Below are positions 1-8,690 of a stretch of 38,457 nucleotides of DNA, one piece after another. The notes below the pieces were generated by a model, which searched no databases, had not been told where the DNA came from, and saw only the letters and a program-made list of their open reading frames with translations. A program made the translations under genes and the position numbers. The stretch comes from JBJHCA01 sp050485785 (lineage in GTDB: Bacteria > Bacteroidota > Bacteroidia > Chitinophagales > Saprospiraceae). How positions within the stretch are numbered: the first letter of the stretch is position 1; each line of letters opens with the position of its first letter. The stretch spans positions 1 to 38,457 of the forward strand of contig JBJHCA010000027.1 in NCBI GenBank assembly GCA_050485785.1, given 5' to 3'.

Positions 1-13
1 GGCGGGGTTTTTG

Positions 14-43
14 GTTACTTTTTGACCTGCAGCAAAAAGTAAC
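14..43. repeat. Perfect 11-bp hairpin in repeat unit (copies at 331-360 and 648-677)
   Basis: Arms GTTACTTTTTG and CAAAAAGTAAC are perfect reverse complements around an 8-base loop that itself contains the palindrome CTGCAG. The hairpin is identical at 331-360. In the third copy (648-677) one base of the right arm has changed, which breaks one pair. It could act as a bidirectional terminator-like structure or be the folded core of a repeat element. Only the symmetry is seen; the role is inferred. Confidence 0.7.
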
Positions 44-188
44 GAAAGCGGACGTTGAAATGCAGTAGCCAAACTATATAGCCAACCTCAAGAAAAAAAG
101 CGGAACCACACCATCAACGTCAAAATGCAGTCCTCTACGTCAAGAACAAAATCTACCTTTAACCATCTATCCATTGTTTAAAAAAACT

Positions 189-315
189 CCGCATTTGCAA
201 ATTAGGCGTTAAGAAATGGCAGAAATAGCAGGAAAATAAGCCGGTGCTGTATGAGCTCGAAGAGCGAGTTTGGCGGCTCCCTGCTATTTTTGACATTTTA
301 GCCAAAGCTGCGGTA
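189..315. repeat. Long imperfect palindrome in repeat unit (second copy about 506-632)
   Basis: The stretch AAATGGCAGAAATAGCAGG (213-231) is matched by an inverted copy with two mismatches at about 281-299. Weaker complementarity extends outward to CTCCGCA near 188 and TGCGG near 310. The centre carries GAGCTCGAAGAGCGAG. The second tandem copy at about 506-632 keeps the same design with changes on both arms. The structure resembles REP- or MITE-like intergenic palindromes, but no transposase is present to support mobility. Confidence 0.55.
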
Positions 316-758
316 GCGGCGGGGTTTTTGGTTACTTTTTGACCTGCAGCAAAAAGTAACGAAAGCGGACGTTGAAATGCAGTAGCCAAACTATATAGCC
401 AACCTCAAGAAAAAAAACGGAACCTCACCATCCACGTCAAAATACAGCCCTCTACGTCAAGAACAAAATCTACCTTTTACCATCTATCCATAGCTTTAAA
501 AAATCTCCGCATTAGCAGATTAGGCGTAAAGAAATGGCAGAAATAGCAGGAAACAGAGCCGGCGCTGTTTGAGCTCGAAGAGCGAGTTTGGCGGCTCCCC
601 GCTATTTCTGACATTTTAGCCTAAGATGCGGCAGCGGTGGGTTTTTGGTTACTTTTTGACCTGCAGCAAAAATTAACGAAAGCGGACGATGGAATGCAAA
701 CACCATGCATGCTATGCAAGCTCAAAACATAAAAATCAGAACCATACTTTAGCCCTCT

Positions 759-1026
759 ATGAAGATCGCATCAATTATTCCCAATTACCAACCCTTTGGT
801 ATGCATAAAATACCACTTACCCATACAAACCATTTAAACCGGCATTTTATGCCACTTCGAATGGTGTATAAAGCCACAAATGTTGAAGAAAAAAGTGGTG
901 TAGGAGAATATTGGTTTGGCTTTGAAGCTCTTGAGCGATCACATTGAAAGTGTTATTCAATACGGAGATGATCTCAATTCAGAGCCATTAATTGCAGGAT
1001 ATTCCCTTAAGCTTCAACAGGCCTGA
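759..1026 (+). pseudogene. Possible decayed gene, two frames
   Basis: A 62-codon frame runs from ATG 759 to a stop at 945-947. In a different frame, from just after a TAG at about 901 to a TGA at 1024-1026, the sequence reads as a plausible protein tail (ENIGLALKLLSDHIESVIQY, continuing to SLKLQQA). The tail looks more protein-like than the last residues of the first frame, so one gene with a frameshift near 900-940 is possible. I do not recognise a family. It sits between the repeat array and the end of the minus-strand pgpH-like gene. Chance open frames remain a real alternative. Confidence 0.25.
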
Positions 1027-1083
1027 AGTCAACATTTTCACTCTCCTTTTGAATTTATTGACGAGGTATGGATAAAGCTTTGT

Positions 1084-3165
1084 TTAATCGCCTTTTTCAT
1101 GTGATAAAGTCGTAATAGGTTCGGTAGCTTCTTTGGGGTATTCAATTCGGATGTGGTGAATGCTTTTCAGCATTTTCTTGAATACTCTTTTGCAGGTTGC
1201 GAGGTCGGAAAAACTTATTGAGGACCGGTCAAACTGTTCTTCATTCATTTTATGTCGTATGATTTTATCAACAAGCTCATCGATTTCATCGGATGAAGGG
1301 TTCTTTAAGCTTTTGCTACTGGCTTCCAGTGAATCAGCAAGCATAAGAACTACTTCTTCCTTAGTTCGGGGTCGTGGTCCGGGATAGCGGAATGCCTTAT
1401 CACTAAGCACATCGTCAGTGTCTTTTTTATGTTTATGAAAGAAGTATTCGACACGAGTAGTACCGTGATGAGTAAGAATAAAATCGATGACAACCTGGGG
1501 AAGGCCTTCTTTACGTGCCAGTTTTACACCTTCGGTAACATGATCGATAATGATGTTAGCGCTTTCTTCTGCACTAATTTTAAGGTGGGGGTTGTCTTCC
1601 GGCTGATTTTCAATAAAATGGTACGGATTTTTCATTTTGCCAATATCGTGATAAAGTGCCCCTACTTTGATGAGCAGGGCATTGATACCAATTTTTTTTG
1701 CTGCTGCTTCAGCAAGATTAGCCACCTGCAAAGTATGCTGAAAAGTGCCCGGTGCGCGAATCGACAACTTTTTGAGCAGAGGTTTATCGAGATCTGCCAG
1801 CTCTGACAAAGTGATATCAGACAAATAACCAAAAATTCTTTCCGACAGGGGAATCAGCGGATATGCCATCAGGGTTAGAAATGCCCCGAAGCCCAGCCAT
1901 CCGTATACCTGATAGTCAATGCCTGTAAGCGAACCGGCTTCAAACATGGAAAACGCAGTAAACAAGGTAATATACGTGGCCAGGATATAAGCAATGGAAA
2001 AGAAAAATCCCGACCAGTAACGAGTTTGCAGACTTGTAAACAATGCTACCAGTCCGGCTATGATATGCATGATGGTAAAAATATACCCTTCTGAAGTAAT
2101 ATAACTGGACAGAAGTATTACTGCTAAAAATGAGAGAAATGCAGTGGTTCGGCTAAAGAAGTTTTTGAGCACAATGGGTGCGATACAAAATGGTATCATA
2201 TACACACTCAGCAGATCATAATGCTCAAGCAGGTAGGTAAAGTACGAAAACGCCACCAACCAAATAGATATAAACAGCACATCCTTGAAGTTGGAAAAAG
2301 TATCGGTGTCATACCGGCGTAAAAAAGCCCCAAACAGGAATACCGTAAAAAGAGCGAGCAATGAAAAGCCTCCAAACACCACGTAACGGTTGCGGAATGC
2401 TTCCATGTCTTCCTTAAAGCGGACTTCATAAGACTGGAGACGGGCATATATCTCCTCCGTTACGATACTGCCATTCATAACGATCAAGTCACCACGCTGA
2501 ACCATTCCTCTGTGGCGGGAAATATTGTTGAGTTCCATCTGAAGTAGCCTGGCTGAAAGGCTGTCCTGATAAAAAGTATTGGCATTGACCAGCCCTGAAA
2601 CCAATGGCGTGACCAGGTGAATATCGGGCAAAGCCCCGCGCATCTCCGAGATAAGCTGATTGCGGGCATCATCAACTGTTGTCAGTTCTCCGGTACTGAC
2701 AATATGCTGAATGTTGTTCCTGATGACAATGATTTCGGCGACCTCAGGTATGGACTCCAATACCGGCTGATCTATTATATTGGTAAGGTATTCCAAACTC
2801 AGCTGCTCATATCGTTCAGGACGTTCGAGTATATCAACTGGTCGTTGAGCTCCACTCAGTGTTGCCATCCGGTTTTTTTCTTCTTCAAACTTAACCCTGA
2901 ACTGATCCAGTGTTTCTTCTTTTACTGACAGATCATGGAGATAGTATGGTCTGAAATTATTTTTTACCTGCTCTTCCAGTGCCCTGACTTCAGAGGCCGG
3001 TTTTTTTATGGCAAAATCCATGGGAGCGTAGAGGTCTTCATACTTCCAGGTTTGACCAAGATTATATTGATAATCAAAGCGACCCTGATCGGGAAACATG
3101 AGTGAAATGAGAACCACTACACCGGCAAGCAACAAATAATTTGATATTTTGCGAATGAATTGCAT
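1084..3165 (-). CDS. pgpH: 7TM-HD family phosphohydrolase, PgpH/YqfF-like c-di-AMP phosphodiesterase
   Basis: Protein of 693 residues with the full 7TMR-HD layout: an N-terminal transmembrane anchor (about 8-24), a long extracytoplasmic domain (about 30-260), a bundle of hydrophobic helices (about 261-450) and a cytoplasmic HD domain (about 470-680). HD-domain metal residues are visible: His477 in GTFQHT, His506-Asp507 in LYHDIGKMKNPYHF, a later HHGT motif and an Asp in LADSLEASS. Characterised PgpH proteins hydrolyse cyclic di-AMP to pApA, so a role in second-messenger turnover is expected; that is family knowledge, not shown here. The start ATG at 3165 gives a good membrane anchor. The gene is divergent from the SDR gene with only 24 bases between start codons. 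Confidence 0.93.
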   Translation of the reverse strand: MQFIRKISNYLLLAGVVVLISLMFPDQGRFDYQYNLGQTWKYEDLYAPMDFAIKKPASEVRALEEQVKNNFRPYYLHDLSVKEETLDQFRVKFEEEKNRMATLSGAQRPVDILERPERYEQLSLEYLTNIIDQPVLESIPEVAEIIVIRNNIQHIVSTGELTTVDDARNQLISEMRGALPDIHLVTPLVSGLVNANTFYQDSLSARLLQMELNNISRHRGMVQRGDLIVMNGSIVTEEIYARLQSYEVRFKEDMEAFRNRYVVFGGFSLLALFTVFLFGAFLRRYDTDTFSNFKDVLFISIWLVAFSYFTYLLEHYDLLSVYMIPFCIAPIVLKNFFSRTTAFLSFLAVILLSSYITSEGYIFTIMHIIAGLVALFTSLQTRYWSGFFFSIAYILATYITLFTAFSMFEAGSLTGIDYQVYGWLGFGAFLTLMAYPLIPLSERIFGYLSDITLSELADLDKPLLKKLSIRAPGTFQHTLQVANLAEAAAKKIGINALLIKVGALYHDIGKMKNPYHFIENQPEDNPHLKISAEESANIIIDHVTEGVKLARKEGLPQVVIDFILTHHGTTRVEYFFHKHKKDTDDVLSDKAFRYPGPRPRTKEEVVLMLADSLEASSKSLKNPSSDEIDELVDKIIRHKMNEEQFDRSSISFSDLATCKRVFKKMLKSIHHIRIEYPKEATEPITTLSHEKGD

Positions 3166-3189
3166 ACGTCTACATTAAAACGCTAAAAT

Positions 3190-4011
3190 ATGAATTTAGA
3201 CGGGAAGATTGCCTGCATTACCGGAGCCAGCCGGGGAATTGGTTTAGCTATCGCCAAAAAGCTTGCCGCAGCGGGTGTTGAAGTGATATTACTGGCCAAA
3301 TCCATGGAAGCTCATCCCAAACTTGAAGGCACATTACCTGAAGCTGTTCGCGAAATTGAAGAACTCGGCGGGCAGGCAAGGGCATTCAGGCTGGATGTGC
3401 GCAATGAAGAGGACATTGCTGATGTATTTCGCAATATTGCCGGACAATACCCGCACATTGATTTCCTTATCAACAACGCCAGTGCCATATTTCTGGCCGG
3501 TACAGAGCATGTGCCGGCCAAGAGGTTCGATCTGATGCACCAGGTCAATGTAAGGGGAACATTCCTGGTAACCCAACAGGCATTGCCCCTGCTGAAGAAA
3601 GCTGACGGAGCCCACATTCTCAACCTTTCCCCTCCGCTGAGTCTTGAACCACGCTGGTTTGCCAACCATCTGGCCTACACCATGAGCAAGTACGGAATGA
3701 GCATGTGCGTACTGGGCTGGGCCGAGGAGTTTCGGGAATACAAAATCGCAGCCAATGCATTGTGGCCCGAAACTATCATTGCCACGGCTGCCGTGCAAAA
3801 CCTACTGGGCGGAGATGCTGCCATGCAGCAAAGCCGCAAACCGGAAATTGTCGCAGATGCCGCCATGTCTATTCTGGTGCGCGATCCCACAAAGTTTACC
3901 GGCCGGTTTTGCATCGATACGGAAATTCTGACTGAAGACGGTATCTCAGATTTCTCTGCATATCAGTACTACAGCGGTTCAACGCTGCTCAAAGACCTGT
4001 TTTTGGAATGA
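3190..4011 (+). CDS. SDR-family NAD(P)-dependent oxidoreductase, HSDL2-like
   Basis: Protein of 273 residues, a full-length classical short-chain dehydrogenase/reductase. Visible motifs: the dinucleotide-binding TGASRGIG (11-18), NNAS (95-98), and a catalytic set of Ser147, Tyr163 and Lys167 (YTMSK). The insert carrying EAHPKLEGTLPEAVREIE after the second strand is typical of HSDL2-type and citronellal-dehydrogenase-like SDRs, often linked to acyl or fatty-aldehyde metabolism; the substrate cannot be read from sequence. It is divergent from the PgpH-like gene and convergent with the M32 peptidase gene across about 150 bases, where no clear terminator hairpin was found. Confidence 0.92.
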   Translation: MNLDGKIACITGASRGIGLAIAKKLAAAGVEVILLAKSMEAHPKLEGTLPEAVREIEELGGQARAFRLDVRNEEDIADVFRNIAGQYPHIDFLINNASAIFLAGTEHVPAKRFDLMHQVNVRGTFLVTQQALPLLKKADGAHILNLSPPLSLEPRWFANHLAYTMSKYGMSMCVLGWAEEFREYKIAANALWPETIIATAAVQNLLGGDAAMQQSRKPEIVADAAMSILVRDPTKFTGRFCIDTEILTEDGISDFSAYQYYSGSTLLKDLFLE

Positions 4012-4161
4012 CACATACCATGCCGGTTAATAAAGGCAGTTCTTTTTTTGTTCAGGATAGCTCTTTGTGGGCGTACTTCGTCCGCTGTGTATGAATCCCA
4101 ACAGTATCCGCATGTTTAGCCGACCATGTATTCTTTTATCAATCAGTTTAAGTTTCTCTTT

Positions 4162-5646
4162 CTACACAGAATAGAGTTCTGCGTACTTTGCACTTACATA
4201 ACTCATAAAAGGATCAAGCGACAGTGGTGAGCCCGTTACTTTCATACATAAATTGCGCCCGTTATACAAGTTGCCGTGCGCATGGATGTTCGATCTGAGC
4301 CACTCCAGTAATGGCATCATGTTTCCCGCGGATAGCTTTTCACGAAGATCGGGAATATCAGATTCAGCCCTGGCAAAAAACTGAGCGGCATAAAAACTTC
4401 CCATACTGTATGTGGGGAAGTAACCCATAGAGCCATACGACCAGTGAACATCCTGCAGGATTCCCATGCTGTCGTCAAGAACTTCCACCCCAAGAAATTC
4501 ACGGTAGCTGCTATTCCAGTATTCACGGGCATCTTTTACTTCAAGTTCCCCGGTAATCAGCTTTTTCTCCATTTCAAACCGGATCATAACGTGGATGTGA
4601 TAATGCAGCTCATCGGCTTCGGTACGGATAAACCCCGGCTCTATTTTATTGATGCCCCGGCAAAATTCATGCACAAGAATATCACCCAACACTTTGGGAA
4701 AAATGTGCTGCAAAGCCGGATAAAAGTGCATCCAAAACTCCTTCCCCCGGCCGACATGGTTCTCCCAAAGCCTGCTCTGGCTTTCGTGAATGGCCAGTGA
4801 TGCGTATCTGCCCGCCGGCATGCCGTATTCATCAGCGGGCAATCCCTGTTCATACAATGCATGGCCACCTTCATGAATAGTTGAAAACAACATATTCTGC
4901 ATGTCATTTTCATCAATACGGGTAGTAACCCTTACATCGCCCGGTGAAAACGTAGTGGTAAACGGGTGAGCAGACAGGTCCTGCCTTCCCCGGTTAAAAT
5001 CGTATCCCATCGCGTTCAGCACTTTAATCCCAAAATCCCATTGTTTTTGCTTGTCAAAATGCTTGTAAAGAAAACTGTTATCCGGTGGAACTGCTCTTCG
5101 GATTTCGGCTGCAAGCGGTACAATGCGCAATTTTACTTCTTCAAATATAACATTGACTTCAGCGGTAGTGGCATCGGGCTCAAACTCATCCAGAAGCGGA
5201 TCGTACGGATGACCGGTATATCCAAGAATAGAGGATTCTTCACGCTTGATATCAACTACGCTGACGAGATGCTCCCGGAACAATGCAAAGTTTTTCTCTG
5301 ATTTGGCTTTTTGCCATGCATTGAATGCTCTGGAGAATACTTTTGACCGGTTAATCACAAAATCCTTGCTGAACTTTCTCTGCTTCTCGAAAGCTTTCCT
5401 GGCCAGCTCAATATTCCGACGCATTTTCAAACTTCCGGTGCTTTCATTGTTCAGTCCGACTAATAACTCCCCAATATCATCATCCACACTCAGCTCATGT
5501 GCCATGCCTGACAACGTGGCTAACTGGCCAGCACGATACTCGGCTCCGCCTTGCGGCATATATACCTGCTGATCCCAACGCAATACACTCATAGCTGCGT
5601 GTAAATCGGCTATTTTAATAAATTTCTTTTTCAGTTGATTATACAT
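4162..5646 (-). CDS. M32-family metallocarboxypeptidase (Taq carboxypeptidase type)
   Basis: Protein of 494 residues, normal length for peptidase family M32. The family's ordered motifs are all present: HPF (217-219), DVRVTTR (227-233), the zinc site HEGGH (248-252), HESQSRLWEN with third ligand Glu278 thirty residues after the first His, IRTEADELHYH, and ILQDVHWSYG near the C-terminus. Family members remove C-terminal residues from peptides and are cytoplasmic; no signal peptide is visible here. The gene lies 8 bases downstream of the DUF423 gene on the same strand, so the two are probably co-transcribed. Confidence 0.96.
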   Translation of the reverse strand: MYNQLKKKFIKIADLHAAMSVLRWDQQVYMPQGGAEYRAGQLATLSGMAHELSVDDDIGELLVGLNNESTGSLKMRRNIELARKAFEKQRKFSKDFVINRSKVFSRAFNAWQKAKSEKNFALFREHLVSVVDIKREESSILGYTGHPYDPLLDEFEPDATTAEVNVIFEEVKLRIVPLAAEIRRAVPPDNSFLYKHFDKQKQWDFGIKVLNAMGYDFNRGRQDLSAHPFTTTFSPGDVRVTTRIDENDMQNMLFSTIHEGGHALYEQGLPADEYGMPAGRYASLAIHESQSRLWENHVGRGKEFWMHFYPALQHIFPKVLGDILVHEFCRGINKIEPGFIRTEADELHYHIHVMIRFEMEKKLITGELEVKDAREYWNSSYREFLGVEVLDDSMGILQDVHWSYGSMGYFPTYSMGSFYAAQFFARAESDIPDLREKLSAGNMMPLLEWLRSNIHAHGNLYNGRNLCMKVTGSPLSLDPFMSYVSAKYAELYSV

Positions 5647-5654
5647 TGGTATAG

Positions 5655-6050
5655 TTATGAGTTGTTAAGTCGTATAAAATAAATCAATAAACAAATCCAG
5701 CCCAATACGAACAGAAGCCCGCCCACAGGTGTAACAGGGCCTAAAATAGCCGGAGGTAAAACCGTGACAAAATCTCTAGCAGCCAGTAAGTAAAGGCTTC
5801 CTGAAAACAACACTGAACCCGCGATAAAACTGTATCCCGCCAGTACCAACCATCTGTTGCTCTTTGTTCCGGCTACAAACGCACAAATCAGTGCCGCCAA
5901 AACGTGAACAAACATATAGAGCATGGCAGTTTCCAGGAGGCTCATTCTTTCAGGTTCTATATGAGGTTTCAACCCATGAGCACCCCATGCTCCAAGGATA
6001 ACAGCCACCATGCCCAGCAAAGCAGCTGAGATACCCAAACTTCGGATCAT
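5655..6050 (-). CDS. DUF423 family small inner-membrane protein
   Basis: Protein of 131 residues, almost entirely hydrophobic, with four predicted membrane helices. It carries the family signatures GAWGAHGLKPHI near the N-terminus, LLETAMLYMFVHVLAAL in the middle and GSVLFSGSLYLL in the third helix, matching DUF423 (E. coli YgdD-like). The family function is unknown. It is the first gene of a likely two-gene unit with the M32 peptidase and is divergent from the large membrane-anchored protein gene, 48 bases between start codons. Confidence 0.93.
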   Translation of the reverse strand: MIRSLGISAALLGMVAVILGAWGAHGLKPHIEPERMSLLETAMLYMFVHVLAALICAFVAGTKSNRWLVLAGYSFIAGSVLFSGSLYLLAARDFVTVLPPAILGPVTPVGGLLFVLGWICLLIYFIRLNNS

Positions 6051-6086
6051 TGCGTTAATTTTCTTCTGGAATACGGAATCAACACT

Positions 6087-6094
6087 TACATTTG
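6087..6094 (+). promoter_or_regulatory. TAnnTTTG -7-like element close to a start codon
   Basis: TACATTTG matches the Bacteroidota -7 consensus at every fixed position. It ends only 4 bases before the ATG at 6099, so a transcript from it would be leaderless or nearly so. No convincing TTTG -33 element lies 19-21 bases upstream. It may be chance. Confidence 0.25.
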
Positions 6095-6098
6095 GATC

Positions 6099-8672
6099 AT
6101 GGTTGCAAAAAATTGGATTTACGGGATAGCCGGCGGGGTTCTCTTAGCATTAGTGCTTTTGTTTATTCTGGCAGGTAACATCAGGATGCCATGGGCTTCC
6201 CTGTCTGTTTGGGAAGCAGTTCCCCATTCTTCAGCCATAATGGTCCACACCAATATTGATGGCTTGCACCGCTTTCAGCATCAGCTTGGAAGTATTCCGG
6301 GACTCCCGGGTTCAAGAATACTGGAAGCAATGGACAGCTCATGGGTACACCTCGGACTGGCCGGGCAGTCTTATGAATTGGTATTGGCTGGTTGGAACAT
6401 GGGTGCTGCGGCTCCGTCCTACATTGTCAGTATTGACATGAAAAACCAAGTCGGCAAAGCACCGGAATGGCTCGAAAAAAAAGCTGACAGTTTAAAGCTG
6501 AGCCGGGTAAGAGGGCATGACAATACATACCAGATCAATATTGGAGAACAGCCCTTTTTGCTGTCTGCATATAAAAACATCCTTGTTCTCTCTACAGGAA
6601 GTCTGGCTACAGAAGCAGCCAACCAGCAACTTCGCGCCTACAAAAGCCGGCTACCCCGAATCAGAGCAATGAAGCGGCTCATGCATCTTCACAAAGACAA
6701 TGACAACCCGGTAATGTACGTGCAATGGGACGCGGCCGGACCATTTGCAGGCCCTGTGTTTAAACCCGGATACCCGGTCGAAAATCTGAAAGATTTTGGC
6801 TGGATGAGTTTTGAGTTAAGCGATGACTGGGCAGGTTTTAAACACGGCCAAGGATTCTGGCAGCCGGATTACCCCCGGGATGTCTTGAAGCAGTTGGCCT
6901 CCGTTCAGCCGGGTAACTGGAACTTCCATCAGCATATCCCTCAAAATGCCATGCAGGTGTTGGTAATGAGCCATGATGAGGATAGGTGGCCTGAAATTTT
7001 AAGCCGGGGAAGTTCTGAGTTTTTCAGATTACATATACAACCCTGGCTTGGAAAAGGTGCGGCATTGGTAACACTGGAGCCCTTGAGCGAGCCGGTAAGA
7101 GGATTTAAGGCAATGGTGCTGGATATTGGCAATGACGATGTATTTGATGCCACATTAGGCGAAAAACTACTCGAAAGCGTTGAAGATCAGATATTCGAAC
7201 ACCGTGAATACCGCATATTCATGCTGGATGAGCAGGAACCTGTTGGTGAGTTTTTTGGGAAAAAACAAAATGTGATCTATAAACCGTATGCAGTTAAACG
7301 CGAGGGTGTGCTTATTATGGCCAACCATCTTAATCACCTTCGTCAATGGCTGGATGCCCTGGACCTTGAACAGGGGACGCTGAAAAATTTACAGGAAGAA
7401 CCATATCTGTTTGCCTGGCAGTTTAACCCCGCACTGGCCATGAACCTGCCTGAACTCTATGCACGGGATGAAAAAGCAAGCTTCTGGATAAACTTTCTTC
7501 ATCAAATGGAGACCCTCAATGAAGGCTTAATGACATACCGCTATCACCTGCGTGGATTTGAAGCCCGGTACAGGGGATTTTTCTCTTCTGACACGATTCA
7601 GGCTACGACAGGCCGGCAACCGAGAGTGACCGGCCAACTATGGCAAACAGAAGCTGCGGCTAGAATTGTTATCGGCCCACTAAAAGTAAAGTCTATTGCC
7701 GCAAGCATTAAAATTATGGCTCAAGACTCCGATAACCGCCTGTACGCCTGGCATACAGATGGTACGCTGCACTGGTCGCGCAAGATTGACGGCAAATTAC
7801 TTTCAGAGGTTGTACTGACCCTTGAGGGATTTCTCATGTTTAACACTGCAGACCGGGTGTACCGGGTACGGCCTGAAGATGGTGCCAACGCAGGTGGTAG
7901 CCCGCCTTTCACCTTGCCGGCAGCTACCACCACCGGACTGGTATATAACGACCACAGGCGTGATGGTTCATTTTACATTTTTGCCGAAAACGGAAATGTG
8001 TACGGATTCCAGTCAGACGGATTACCATTGAGCCGCATGCGTCGCAAGGAAGCAGGTGTGCCGGCATTTCAGCCGGTGTCCTTTGTAACCGGCGGGGTGT
8101 TTCACATGGTGATGACTGACAGTGATAAAAGGCTGCATTGTTTTGACGAAACCGGGAAAAATTGTTTTCAACCCATTCAGCTTGAAGGTGAGTTTATACC
8201 CTATTTAGGCGTTGATATTCACACGCTAACCAGGCGTATTGTCATGTCTGGTAAAGACGGGCGGGTTTGGGTAACCAATCTGGAAGGCCTGCAGTTCAGA
8301 CTTTTACCATCGGTTTCCGGAGCCGGAAAACGACATTTTGCATTGGCCGACCTGGGAAGTGACACCCGGAAGGATTATCTGGTGGCATCTGACACCCATG
8401 TAGCCCTGCATGCTTACGAAGGAAGTGATTTTAAAAGGCTCTGGGAGTATAAAACACCTCATCAGATTTCCGGTCTGCATGTTGTTCAGGCAGATGAGAG
8501 GACTTATCCATTGGTGAGTATTGAAATGGGTAGGCACGGATTGATGATACTCAATGAAAAAGGAGAACCTCTGCTCAGTAGTTTGCTGGAGGGCAATGGC
8601 AAACCGGTCATTCTGGGGCAGGACGTTGTCCTCAACCGCAACGGGCAGCTTGTCAGCTTGCGATTGCGTTGA
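6099..8672 (+). CDS. Large membrane-anchored protein with C-terminal beta-propeller-like half
   Basis: Protein of 857 residues of unknown function. Residues about 8-25 form one strong membrane helix (IYGIAGGVLLALVLLFILAG) after a short N-terminus, suggesting anchoring with the bulk outside the cytoplasm. The first 540 residues resemble DUF3352-like proteins of Bacteroidota in general character (a VPHSSAIMVHTN start and long mixed alpha/beta regions), which is a weak assignment. From about 545 there are repeated blade-like units (RLYAWHTDGTLHW, VYGFQSDGLPLS, RLHCFDETGKNCF, RVWVTNLEGLQF), consistent with a PQQ-type beta-propeller. It is convergent with the TrmN6-like gene 18 bases downstream. 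Confidence 0.75.
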   Translation: MVAKNWIYGIAGGVLLALVLLFILAGNIRMPWASLSVWEAVPHSSAIMVHTNIDGLHRFQHQLGSIPGLPGSRILEAMDSSWVHLGLAGQSYELVLAGWNMGAAAPSYIVSIDMKNQVGKAPEWLEKKADSLKLSRVRGHDNTYQINIGEQPFLLSAYKNILVLSTGSLATEAANQQLRAYKSRLPRIRAMKRLMHLHKDNDNPVMYVQWDAAGPFAGPVFKPGYPVENLKDFGWMSFELSDDWAGFKHGQGFWQPDYPRDVLKQLASVQPGNWNFHQHIPQNAMQVLVMSHDEDRWPEILSRGSSEFFRLHIQPWLGKGAALVTLEPLSEPVRGFKAMVLDIGNDDVFDATLGEKLLESVEDQIFEHREYRIFMLDEQEPVGEFFGKKQNVIYKPYAVKREGVLIMANHLNHLRQWLDALDLEQGTLKNLQEEPYLFAWQFNPALAMNLPELYARDEKASFWINFLHQMETLNEGLMTYRYHLRGFEARYRGFFSSDTIQATTGRQPRVTGQLWQTEAAARIVIGPLKVKSIAASIKIMAQDSDNRLYAWHTDGTLHWSRKIDGKLLSEVVLTLEGFLMFNTADRVYRVRPEDGANAGGSPPFTLPAATTTGLVYNDHRRDGSFYIFAENGNVYGFQSDGLPLSRMRRKEAGVPAFQPVSFVTGGVFHMVMTDSDKRLHCFDETGKNCFQPIQLEGEFIPYLGVDIHTLTRRIVMSGKDGRVWVTNLEGLQFRLLPSVSGAGKRHFALADLGSDTRKDYLVASDTHVALHAYEGSDFKRLWEYKTPHQISGLHVVQADERTYPLVSIEMGRHGLMILNEKGEPLLSSLLEGNGKPVILGQDVVLNRNGQLVSLRLR

Positions 8673-8690
8673 TTGAGCGGCAATACTTTT

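Larger units (their letters stand above)
1..700. repeat. 317-bp tandem repeat, about 2.2 copies
   Basis: The block that opens the window recurs from 318 and again from about 635, with an exact spacing of 317 bases (the T5 run of the same motif starts at 8, 325 and 642). Copies 1 and 2 match over nearly their full length with scattered substitutions; copy 3 is recognisable to about 700 and then decays. Each unit holds a short perfect hairpin and a longer imperfect palindrome, listed separately. No credible gene lies inside; a 76-codon open frame on the minus strand at 159-389 crosses the unit boundary and is made only of repeat sequence. The array may continue left of the window. It looks like a non-coding intergenic repeat family; the function is unknown. 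Confidence 0.85.

Noticed and set aside
159..389. 76-codon minus-strand open frame in the repeat array
   Set aside because: It consists only of repeat-unit sequence and crosses the unit boundary, so it is a by-product of the repeat rather than a gene.
1..700. CRISPR array or integron attC array in the opening repeats
   Set aside because: Repeat units are 317 bases and adjoin directly without variable spacers, and no ORF lies between the palindromes.
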